Of a stretch of DNA of 6,040 bases, positions 1 through 5,918 are shown in pieces. The notes beneath the pieces were generated by a model. That model did no database searches, was not told where the DNA came from, and was given only the letters and a program-made list of their open reading frames with translations. The first letter of the stretch is position 1. The number at the start of each line of letters is the position of its first letter. Source of the stretch: Clostridia bacterium (lineage in GTDB: Bacteria > Bacillota_A > Clostridia > Christensenellales > Aristaeellaceae); contig JAFXMP010000046.1 of NCBI GenBank assembly GCA_017530275.1, positions 1 to 6,040 on the forward strand. Direction: 5' to 3'. The position numbers and the translations under genes were made by a program.

Positions 1-849
1 CTTGGCATTCCCGGCATCATGTGCATGGGCGGCGCGGGCGGATGCCTGATGCTGAACCTGATCGGTAAATCAGGCCTGCCGCCGGTGCTGATCGTGGTGC
101 TTGGCATCCTGTCGGCCCTGATGTTTTCCATGCTCATGGGCCTGATTTATTCCTTTCTGACCGTGACGCTTCGGGCAAACCAGAACGTGACGGGCCTGGC
201 CCTGACCACCTTCGGGGTCGGCCTGATGAAGGTGATCATGAGCAAGCTGACCGCCACCGTTTATCTGGTGGGCCCCAAGCAGCTTTACCGCTGGCCTTTC
301 GCTGCCCGGCAGGACAGCCTGCAGTGTTTGGGCGTGCTGTTTTTTCTGGCCCTCATCATCGCCCTCATGGCGGGCTGGGTGCTGTTCCGCACCAAGGTGG
401 GGCTGCATCTGCGCGCCGTAGGAGAAAACCCCGCCACGGCCGACGCCGTGGGCATCAACGTGAACCGCTACAAATACCTGGCCACCTGCATCGGCAGCGG
501 TATCGCGGGACTGGGCGGCTTCTATTACATCATTGACTACATGGCTTCCCAGGAAGCGTATCTAAGCTTAGAAGCTTTCGGCTGGCTGAGCATCGCCCTG
601 GTAATCTTCGCTCTTTGGCGGCCCCCGGTCACCATCATCGGCTCCACGGTGTTTGGCTTCCTGTTTTCCTGCTCCAGCTTCATCACCAACATTCCGGGCA
701 TTACCGTAACCATGGCCATGAAGCCCCTGCTGAAAATGCTGCCCTATGTGGTCACCGTTCTGGTGCTGATCATCTCCAGCATCCGCAACAAACGGGAGAA
801 TCAGCCGCCCTCTTCCCTGGGCCTTTCCTATTTCCGAGAAGACAGGTGA
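1..849 (+). CDS. ABC transporter permease, CUT2/nucleoside type (5'-truncated)
   Basis: Inner-membrane permease subunit of an ABC importer, most like the second permease of BmpA-type nucleoside transporters (BPD_transp_2 family). The frame is open from base 1, so the gene starts upstream of the window; 282 residues are visible and the family is usually about 300-320. The first visible residues, LGIPGIMCMGG, match the family's NxGxEGxMLMGA-like segment. LTVTLRANQNVTGLALTTFG then matches its conserved cytoplasmic loop, and LRAVGENPATADAVGINV is the EAA-like loop thought to contact the ATPase. Several hydrophobic segments follow, and the C-terminal LPYVVTVLVLIISSIRNKR matches the end of the family. 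The glutamate common in the first motif is proline here (GIPG). It is probably the last gene of a binding protein-ATPase-permease-permease operon. The substrate is inferred from family resemblance: nucleosides are likeliest, simple sugars remain possible. No clear terminator follows. Confidence 0.88.
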   Translation, partial: LGIPGIMCMGGAGGCLMLNLIGKSGLPPVLIVVLGILSALMFSMLMGLIYSFLTVTLRANQNVTGLALTTFGVGLMKVIMSKLTATVYLVGPKQLYRWPFAARQDSLQCLGVLFFLALIIALMAGWVLFRTKVGLHLRAVGENPATADAVGINVNRYKYLATCIGSGIAGLGGFYYIIDYMASQEAYLSLEAFGWLSIALVIFALWRPPVTIIGSTVFGFLFSCSSFITNIPGITVTMAMKPLLKMLPYVVTVLVLIISSIRNKRENQPPSSLGLSYFREDR

Positions 850-887
850 AATTATTTAACAAAAATTCGTAACAAAGAGTTACAAAA

Positions 888-941
888 AAATTCTAAAAAT
901 ATAAAATAGGCCTTGCCATCCATGTGAACCTGTGGTATAAT
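888..941 (+). promoter_or_regulatory. Strong sigma-A promoter with UP-like tract for rplS
   Basis: A -35 box TTGCCA at 913-918 and a perfect -10 box TATAAT at 936-941 are separated by 17 nt. The -10 is extended by TGG at 933-935. The A/T-rich stretch at 888-909, just upstream of the -35, sits where an UP element would contact the RNA polymerase alpha subunit. The start site is predicted near 948. This combination is typical of highly expressed ribosomal genes and shows that rplS need not depend on readthrough from the permease gene. The start site is inferred. Confidence 0.85.
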
Positions 942-947
942 CGGCCT

Positions 948-1007
948 GTTGTCACAAACGGGCGGTCCGCTACCGGCAGGAAGTGCCGGCATGAACGTCT
1001 ATGAGGG
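948..1007 (+). promoter_or_regulatory. rplS leader with hairpin, possible L19 autoregulatory leader
   Basis: The predicted 5' untranslated region contains a perfect 6-bp hairpin, CCGGCA (973-978), loop GGAAG, TGCCGG (984-989), ending about 20 nt before the Shine-Dalgarno. An alternative pairing CGGT (963-966) with ACCG (972-975) overlaps it, so two folds could compete. An L19 leader family that controls rplS is known in low-GC Gram-positives. The position fits, but I could not confirm that this sequence matches the family consensus. Confidence 0.4.
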
Positions 1008-1023
1008 AAGGAGGACACCATTC

Positions 1024-1374
1024 ATGAGCGAAATCATCCGTTCGATCGAACAGGCGCAGCTCCGAACCGATTTGCCCAGCTTCAACGTTGGCGATACGCT
1101 CCGCGTATTCGTGAAGGTTGTGGAAGGCAACCGCGAACGTCTTCAGGCGTTTGAGGGCACCGTGATCGCCAAGCGCAACGGCTCCAGTCGCGAGACCTTT
1201 ACCGTTCGCCGCGTATCCTACGGTATCGGCGTAGAACGCACATTCCCGCTGCATTCCCCCCGTGTGGATCATATCGAAGTGATCCGTCGCGGCAAGGTCC
1301 GCAGGGCGAAGCTGTACTATCTGCGCAATCTGCAGGGCAAGGCTGCCAAGATCAAGGAAGCCGGCCGCCGCTGA
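1024..1374 (+). CDS. rplS: 50S ribosomal protein L19
   Basis: L19 is a protein of the large ribosomal subunit at the 30S-50S interface. The 116-residue product has the usual length and conserved segments: [20 protein letters not shown] near the N-terminus, [35 protein letters not shown] in the middle, and the basic end [25 protein letters not shown]. The ATG at 1024 is chosen because AAGGAGG at 1008-1014 lies 9 nt upstream and the L19 homology begins there. The frame stays open upstream to a TTG at 949, but those 25 residues are unlike L19. Here rplS has its own promoter and terminator and appears monocistronic, whereas in many Firmicutes it closes an rpsP-rimM-trmD-rplS cluster. None of those partners is adjacent here. 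Confidence 0.98.
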   Translation: MSEIIRSIEQAQLRTDLPSFNVGDTLRVFVKVVEGNRERLQAFEGTVIAKRNGSSRETFTVRRVSYGIGVERTFPLHSPRVDHIEVIRRGKVRRAKLYYLRNLQGKAAKIKEAGRR

Positions 1375-1383
1375 TTTTTCTGA

Positions 1384-1447
1384 AAAGAACAAAAATGGCT
1401 TTGGGGAGAAAATGCTCCGCAAAGCCTTTTTTGTTCTTTCTTTTTTC
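1384..1447. terminator. Bidirectional intrinsic terminator between rplS and the convergent operon
   Basis: The core stem is GGCTTTG (1397-1403) with CAAAGCC (1420-1426). An inner GGAG (1405-1408)/CTCC (1415-1418) closes a 6-base loop. The stem can extend outward through an A-tract arm (1384-1395) paired with a T-rich arm (1428-1439). T6 at 1427-1432 and more Ts to 1446 follow on the plus strand. On the minus strand the hairpin is followed by ATTTTTG and a further T-rich run. It lies 9 nt after the rplS stop and just past the stop of the minus-strand operon, so it can serve both. Confidence 0.9.
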
Positions 1448-1449
1448 CT

Positions 1450-2796
1450 TTATTCCTTCAGTGTCCCCGTCGCCACGCCTTCATAGTAATGCGTCATGGG
1501 ATCATAGGATTTGACGGACTGCACGGTGACGCGTTTATCCTGGAAACGGAGAAGCATATCAAAGCCGCAGGGAGAATCGCCCACAGCGTAGCAGCGCACC
1601 CGAAGCAGCCCTTCCTCCACCCAGCCGCCGCTGGACAGGGCGGGCGTTTCGGGCCAGCCGGGATAGGGGATTCTCAGGTTTTTGCCCCGGCCGAAGGGTA
1701 GGGAAACCTGTCCCCGTATGTTTTCGTAATACAGGCAGTCGCCCTTTAGGCGCAGGGATTTGAAACCCAGTTGGTTTTCTCCGTCGAAAATGTATTCGCC
1801 AGCTTCCGGGATGGCGAATTTCTTATGATCCGGTACGGTGTGCATTTTCAGTTTGAGGGTCACAGGTTCTGAATCCTCTTCTCCGAGATAGGGGTAGATT
1901 TCCTCGAAGAAAGCGTTGTAAATGCGCTGCACGCCGCAGGGGTCCAGCCGGGTATCGGCAATGGTAGAAAGCACCGCTTTCTTTGCCGGACAGATCACCG
2001 CCAGCTGCCCCCCAAGTCCGTACATGGCAAAGCCTGCCCTTGTGCGCCAGCACTGCCAGCCGTAGCCGTATTTTTCCTCTTCGTTGGCCTGGAGCAGGGT
2101 TTCGATGTGTTTTTTGCCCATTTCCTTTGCGAACCAGGCGGGCACCACGCCCTCTCCCCCGTTCAGCAGGCAAACCGCTACCCGGTGCAGATCCCGAAGG
2201 CTCATGCACAGGCCCGTGCCCCCCTGACAGCAGCCGGAGGGGTCCCGCAGCCAATAGCGCTCATCCTGGCAGGCCAGGGGCGTGAACAGCCTTTCTTCCA
2301 GGAAATCGATTACTTCCTGGCCGGATAAGCGTTTCACCAGCGCCGCGAACGCCTGAGAACAGCCGGTATCGTAATAGAACACCGTGCCCGGCTCATGGGT
2401 GGGGGCGCCGGTAAAGAAGGGCTTGGCCCAGTTTTCGTCCACGCCCTCCCGATACTGGGTCCAGCGGTAGCAGGTGGCCATGCGCAGCATGTCCCGGATC
2501 GTCAGACGCAGCAGCCTGCCGTCGGGATTTTCAGGCAGCCAATCCTGGAAGAAATCGGCAATGTGACTGTCCAGGGAAAGCTTGCCGTCGTCAATCAGCA
2601 TGCCCACGGCAATACCCGTCAGGGTCTTGCTGACGGAATACATGCGGTGGGGCCGGCCCTCCTTGAAGGGCGCATAGTATGCTTTGGCTTTTTCTTGGCC
2701 GTTCACGGTGAGAATGAAGCCGTGCATGTTCACGTCTTCCTTTTTCAGGCGCGCCACAAAACGGTTGATGCGGTCCGCTAAACGGTTATCCGGCAT
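1450..2796 (-). CDS. Serine hydrolase, beta-lactamase/class C esterase family, with C-terminal extension
   Basis: Penicillin-binding-protein-like serine hydrolase (Beta-lactamase family, PF00144) of 448 residues. The nucleophile motif SxxK is SVSK at 54-57. The second-motif tyrosine lies in FYYDTG (140-145, likely Y142). The third motif is the family's GGQ-type turn YGLGGQLAVICP (259-270) instead of KTG. The catalytic domain covers about 1-305. Residues about 310-448 form a predicted beta-rich extension I cannot assign. No signal peptide is visible, so it is probably cytoplasmic and not a beta-lactamase acting on antibiotics in the envelope. The ATG at 2796 is preferred over an upstream GTG at 2832 because a GGGAAGGGAG-type site precedes it by about 8 nt. 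It overlaps the end of the GH105 gene by 11 bp, implying translational coupling. Operon context suggests an esterase acting on pectic fragments; that is inference. Confidence 0.85.
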   Translation of the reverse strand: MPDNRLADRINRFVARLKKEDVNMHGFILTVNGQEKAKAYYAPFKEGRPHRMYSVSKTLTGIAVGMLIDDGKLSLDSHIADFFQDWLPENPDGRLLRLTIRDMLRMATCYRWTQYREGVDENWAKPFFTGAPTHEPGTVFYYDTGCSQAFAALVKRLSGQEVIDFLEERLFTPLACQDERYWLRDPSGCCQGGTGLCMSLRDLHRVAVCLLNGGEGVVPAWFAKEMGKKHIETLLQANEEEKYGYGWQCWRTRAGFAMYGLGGQLAVICPAKKAVLSTIADTRLDPCGVQRIYNAFFEEIYPYLGEEDSEPVTLKLKMHTVPDHKKFAIPEAGEYIFDGENQLGFKSLRLKGDCLYYENIRGQVSLPFGRGKNLRIPYPGWPETPALSSGGWVEEGLLRVRCYAVGDSPCGFDMLLRFQDKRVTVQSVKSYDPMTHYYEGVATGTLKE

Positions 2797-3910
2797 AAGC
2801 AGTTCTCCCTTCCCGCAGAAGCTGTTCCTCACAGGCCGCCTGGATGTAAGCGCCTGTGGCTTTCAAATCGAAACTAACCACGTTTTCACTGATGTAATAG
2901 TCAAAGGACCCATCCCGCCCGGAAGCGCCGCCCAGGCCCGCGCCCTGGCAGCACTTTGCGATGAAGTATTCTCCATTCAGCATCCGCCCCACAAAATGAA
3001 GCTGAATGGCTTCAAAGCTCTTTTGGGCCTTTATGCCAAAGCTTTTGGGCAGCAGGCCCAGCCGCGCGCCTTTGAGCAAGGCGTAATCGATCAGGCAGGA
3101 GCCGGAGGATTCCAAATAATTGCCCAGCCGTTCCGGGTAATCCAGCACCTGCTGCCACACGCCCTCCTGCCGGATGGACAGCAGCGTTTCCGCCTGTTCT
3201 CGGAATATCCCTTTGACAGCCTGATAGGTTTCGTGCTTTTTCGGCAATAATTCCAGGCTGTCCGCCAAAGCCGTCATGTACCAGCCCACCGCCCTGCCCC
3301 AGGAATGAGCTGATTGACCGCTGAAAGGCATGGCCCAGGGCTGCTCAAATCTTTCATCCCACCCATGATGCAGCAGGCCGTCAGCGAGATTAAAGGTATG
3401 TTGATACGCCAAAATCAACTGATAGGCCGCGTCGGTCTGGGCTTCCTGATCGGGGCCGAACGCCGCTTCATATTGCAGGTAAAAGGGAATAGCCATGTGC
3501 TGCCCGTCCAGCCACATTTGATAGGGATAAATCTTCTTGTGCCAGAAGCCGCCGTCGCTGGTGCGGGGCTGTTCATCCAACTGGGAGCGGAGCAGCGCAG
3601 CCGCTTTTCTGAATTTCTCTTTGCCCGTTTTCTGCCAGAGGTAAATCAACTGCCGCCCGATGCAGAGATAATCCAGGTTATACGCTTCCCGTTCATACCC
3701 AGCAGGCACGCCATTTTCATCCACCATGCCATCCAGCGCGTTAAAAATGTAAGAAAAGTATTTTTCATTCCCAGTGAGGGAGTACAGCATTTCCATGCCC
3801 CGCCAGACCACACCGTAATCGTAGCTCCATTTTCTATTCAGCAGCCCGTTCCTTTGGATCGTACAGTCGGCCAATATCTCAGCAGAATGGGGCATGTACT
3901 CGGTCAGCAT
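2786..3910 (-). CDS. GH105 unsaturated rhamnogalacturonyl/galacturonyl hydrolase (YteR/RhiN-like)
   Basis: Enzyme of the YteR/RhiN family (GH105, alpha/alpha barrel). It removes the 4,5-unsaturated uronic acid from the non-reducing end of oligosaccharides made by pectate or rhamnogalacturonan lyases, by hydrating the double bond. The 374-residue length is normal. The catalytic-aspartate block GGFWHKKIYPYQMWLDGQHMA contains D135, equivalent to YteR D143. Other family blocks are HHGWDE (181-186), SWGRAVGWYMTALAD (203-217) and LESSGS (266-271). No signal peptide is present, as expected for this intracellular step. The ATG at 3910 has GGGAGG 10 nt upstream and overlaps the stop of the esterase fusion gene by 7 bp. 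Its 3' end overlaps the next gene. The choice between rhamnogalacturonan and homogalacturonan products cannot be made from sequence, although the CE12 partner favours rhamnogalacturonan. Confidence 0.93.
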   Translation of the reverse strand: MLTEYMPHSAEILADCTIQRNGLLNRKWSYDYGVVWRGMEMLYSLTGNEKYFSYIFNALDGMVDENGVPAGYEREAYNLDYLCIGRQLIYLWQKTGKEKFRKAAALLRSQLDEQPRTSDGGFWHKKIYPYQMWLDGQHMAIPFYLQYEAAFGPDQEAQTDAAYQLILAYQHTFNLADGLLHHGWDERFEQPWAMPFSGQSAHSWGRAVGWYMTALADSLELLPKKHETYQAVKGIFREQAETLLSIRQEGVWQQVLDYPERLGNYLESSGSCLIDYALLKGARLGLLPKSFGIKAQKSFEAIQLHFVGRMLNGEYFIAKCCQGAGLGGASGRDGSFDYYISENVVSFDLKATGAYIQAACEEQLLREGRTAYAG

Positions 3911-5601
3911 AGCATGCTGTCCTCCCGTTTGAGCAGGTCGGATGAATCTCCTGTTTCTGCCTCGAAATCCTTCAATCCAATGTCCTCTCTCCGCAGGATT
4001 GCCAAAAACAGTGCCGCCAAACGAATAGCGCCCCGTTCCTGCAAATGGCTGTTATCCGAAAGGCCGTCGGGATAGTTTTTGCTCCCTGCGGGCACATGGC
4101 AGAAAATGTCTTTCGTGCCTTCTACACCCGCTTCCTGGAACAGCGCCATGGTGGCCTTTTCCAGGTCGATGAGCTCGACCCCGCGATAGTTCGCTAAGTT
4201 CCGCATGGCATCCGGGTACGCGCCGTGAGTGCCCACCAGCTTGCCATCCTCATTGAACAGACGCCGTGCGACGGGCGTGACCAGAATGGGTTCCGCCCCC
4301 TGCCGCCGGGCCGCGTCGATGTACATGCCCAAATATTCGGGATAGGTGATCCGGGGATCGGTGCTCCGCTCCGCGTCCTTTTTTTCATCGTTGTGGGAGA
4401 AGGAAACGATCAGCTTATCCCCTTTGCGCAGGCACAATTCGATGAAGTTCAGCCGCTTTTCCGCAATAAAGCTTTTGCTGCTGCGGCCGTTCACGGCGCA
4501 GTTTTCCACGAATACGTTCCACGGGATCAGGGCTTGCAGTTTCTGCCCCCAACCCATCATGGGATACCGGTCCGGGGGATAATCGGCCATTGTGCTGTCG
4601 CCGCATAGGAACCAGGTGGGCACGCGCCTGTCAGGCCGCCAGTTATCCCAGCAGCCGATGATCTCCTGGATGGTCAGGCAGGCGGCCTCCTCGGCAGTCA
4701 TGCGCTTTTGGCTGGGATGCCGGGTACTTTGATCCGCCCGCGCACCGGTGGTGCCAAATTCGGCGTACCGCTCTGTGACCACTTTCACAGCGTCCCAGTC
4801 GCTGAACCCCAAGGGGGCCACGTGCTCGTCCATATCGCAATGGAGGAACACGGTTCGGGCGAACCGCCGCCAGGGACGGCCCAGAAAGCCCTGGCCTTCC
4901 TCGCACTCTCCAGTCAGCTTGCAGTCATGGAACACCAGGCCGTAGGGCTGGCCCTCGGCGGTATTGGCGGCGGTATACATGCCGCCCCGGGCGTTCATGA
5001 ACAGGGTGCAGCGCTCGAACCAGCAGCGGTAGGGGCCAAAGATGAAGTCCACGTCCCCCTGAATATAGCAATCCTCAAAATATTGGCGGCTGGAGGTTTC
5101 GGGGCTGTCGCCGATGGATTCCACCACCTCCGCTTTTCCCTGGCGCGGCGCGATGAAATCCACCACCTTTTTCATTAACGGCCCGCAGAACAGCGTATCC
5201 TGATGGGCGATCATGCGCACGTTGCGCCACACGCCCCGGTCTCCCGCCGCGTATACGGCCACGGCCTGGCCCACGTCGCGCCCGTCTCCCGCGTCGTTGC
5301 GGATGGTCAGGTTTTCCACCTCCACGTTATGGCCTGTCACCATGAAGGTGGCGCTTAAAAAGGTGCCCCCCTCGTTTCCATCCGCATCCAAATCTTTGGC
5401 GCAGCCGGAAGCGGTGATCACCGTGCGATCCCGGGCTTCGCCGATGATGCGCACATTGTCCTTGTTCACCACCACGCGTTCATGATATTCGTCCATGCGC
5501 AGCAAAAGGATGGTGGGCGCGCGTCCACCCCCCGGAATAAAGTCGATGGCCTGCTGAATGGAGGCAAAATCCCCGCTGCCGTCCCTGGCGATGATGTACA
5601 C
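3904..5601 (-). CDS. Two-domain pectin deacylase: CE8 pectin methylesterase + CE12-like SGNH acetylesterase
   Basis: A 565-residue bifunctional carbohydrate esterase. Residues about 1-324 are a pectin methylesterase beta-helix. It begins with IIARDGSGDFASIQQAID and carries QAVAVY (112-117), QDTLF (134-138, acid/base D135), GDVDFIFG (182-189, nucleophile D185) and LGRPW (240-244, substrate R242). Residues about 328-545 are an SGNH hydrolase of rhamnogalacturonan acetylesterase type: GDST (334-337, S336), NGRSS (371-375), SHND (402-405, N404) and DNSH (516-519, D516 and H519). Both catalytic sets look complete. The GTG start at 5601 is 7 nt after AGAGGA, and the CE8 fold begins directly, leaving no room for a signal peptide. 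About 25 extra residues lie between QDTLF and RQYFEDCYI, as in some Firmicute CE8 proteins. It is the first gene of the operon and overlaps the GH105 start by 7 bp. It would demethylate and deacetylate imported pectin fragments. Confidence 0.93.
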   Translation of the reverse strand: MYIIARDGSGDFASIQQAIDFIPGGGRAPTILLLRMDEYHERVVVNKDNVRIIGEARDRTVITASGCAKDLDADGNEGGTFLSATFMVTGHNVEVENLTIRNDAGDGRDVGQAVAVYAAGDRGVWRNVRMIAHQDTLFCGPLMKKVVDFIAPRQGKAEVVESIGDSPETSSRQYFEDCYIQGDVDFIFGPYRCWFERCTLFMNARGGMYTAANTAEGQPYGLVFHDCKLTGECEEGQGFLGRPWRRFARTVFLHCDMDEHVAPLGFSDWDAVKVVTERYAEFGTTGARADQSTRHPSQKRMTAEEAACLTIQEIIGCWDNWRPDRRVPTWFLCGDSTMADYPPDRYPMMGWGQKLQALIPWNVFVENCAVNGRSSKSFIAEKRLNFIELCLRKGDKLIVSFSHNDEKKDAERSTDPRITYPEYLGMYIDAARRQGAEPILVTPVARRLFNEDGKLVGTHGAYPDAMRNLANYRGVELIDLEKATMALFQEAGVEGTKDIFCHVPAGSKNYPDGLSDNSHLQERGAIRLAALFLAILRREDIGLKDFEAETGDSSDLLKREDSMLC

Positions 5602-5667
5602 AGCACATTCCTCTTTTCATCAGTTAATCATTATTTGTTGGACGCTTTAAGTCACGAAAAGGGCACG
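5602..5667 (-). promoter_or_regulatory. Leader of the pectin operon (promoter not resolved)
   Basis: This AT-richer stretch lies between the operon's GTG start and the inverted-repeat element. It holds the AGAGGA ribosome binding site (5609-5614, minus strand). Read on the minus strand, GTGACT at 5650-5655 with TAATGA 16 nt downstream resembles a promoter only poorly. The true promoter may be weak, activator-dependent, or inside the repeat element. No clear operator or riboswitch is seen. Confidence 0.3.
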
Positions 5668-5813
5668 CTGGGGCTATCCGCCCCAGACCCCGACCAGGAG
5701 GATGATCCTCCTGGACCTCTCGCCTGCGGAAATAACGGAATGGGACGAAGCAACTATTTCCCACAGCCGCACGAAGAAAACGGCCAATCTTGACGCCGTC
5801 ATGCTTCTGGCCC
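5668..5813 (-). repeat. Left copy of a hairpin-rich inverted repeat
   Basis: On the minus strand this copy runs from GGGCCAGAAGC (5813-5803), through GGAAATAGTT and TTATTT, to GGTCCAGG, a hairpin, GGGGT and a second hairpin. The first hairpin has 10-bp perfect arms, CCAGGAGGAT (5694-5703) and ATCCTCCTGG (5705-5714), around one central base. The second has 7-bp perfect arms, CTGGGGC (5668-5674) and GCCCCAG (5680-5686), with a 5-base loop. The same order of blocks recurs on the plus strand at 5919-6040. The outer boundary is set at the last hairpin; no target-site duplication could be identified. Confidence 0.72.
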
Positions 5814-5918
5814 GGCCGCTGAAAGCGGCCAGCCCGGATGCAAAGCATCCGGGGAAAGCCGGGAAAATCCCAGGGGGAAAGCGAGCTTTCTCCTGGGGAT
5901 TGTTCCCTGGCTTTCTAT
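5814..5918. repeat. Central core between the inverted repeats, foldable as a compact junction
   Basis: Nearly every base can pair. Helix A is GGCCGC (5814-5819) with GCGGCC (5825-5830). Helix B is CCCGGATGC (5833-5841) with GCATCCGGG (5845-5853), 9 perfect pairs and an AAA loop. Helix C joins 5854-5865 to 5903-5915 with one bulged T, and encloses an imperfect hairpin 5867-5882/5885-5900. The flanking 11-bp stem GCTTCTGGCCC (5803-5813)/GGGCCAGAAGC (5919-5929) closes everything, giving a four-way junction with linkers of 0, 2, 0 and 3 bases. No RNA family was recognised, and the symmetry leaves the transcribed strand undetermined. Confidence 0.6.

Noticed and set aside
869..883. GTAAC/GTTAC hairpin as terminator of the permease gene
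   Set aside because: The stem is only 5 weak pairs and is followed by A residues, not T residues, on the coding strand.
949..1023. Upstream TTG start extending the rplS product by 25 residues
   Set aside because: The added residues are unlike L19, the predicted transcription start is at about the same place, and a strong ribosome binding site precedes the ATG at 1024.
2797..2832. GTG start giving the serine hydrolase 12 more residues
   Set aside because: The ATG at 2796 has a better placed ribosome binding site, and the extension would lie within the GH105 coding sequence without recognisable homology.
3314..4075. 253-residue plus-strand open frame
   Set aside because: It is antisense to the well-supported GH105 and CE8-CE12 genes and has no family motifs.
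5629..5655. Sigma-A promoter for the pectin operon (GTGACT and TAATGA, minus strand)
   Set aside because: The -10 matches only 2 of 6 consensus bases, so it is not reported as a confident promoter.
5482..5793. Plus-strand open frame across the operon start
   Set aside because: It lies antisense to the CE8 N-terminus and continues into the repeat, with no ribosome binding site or family resemblance.
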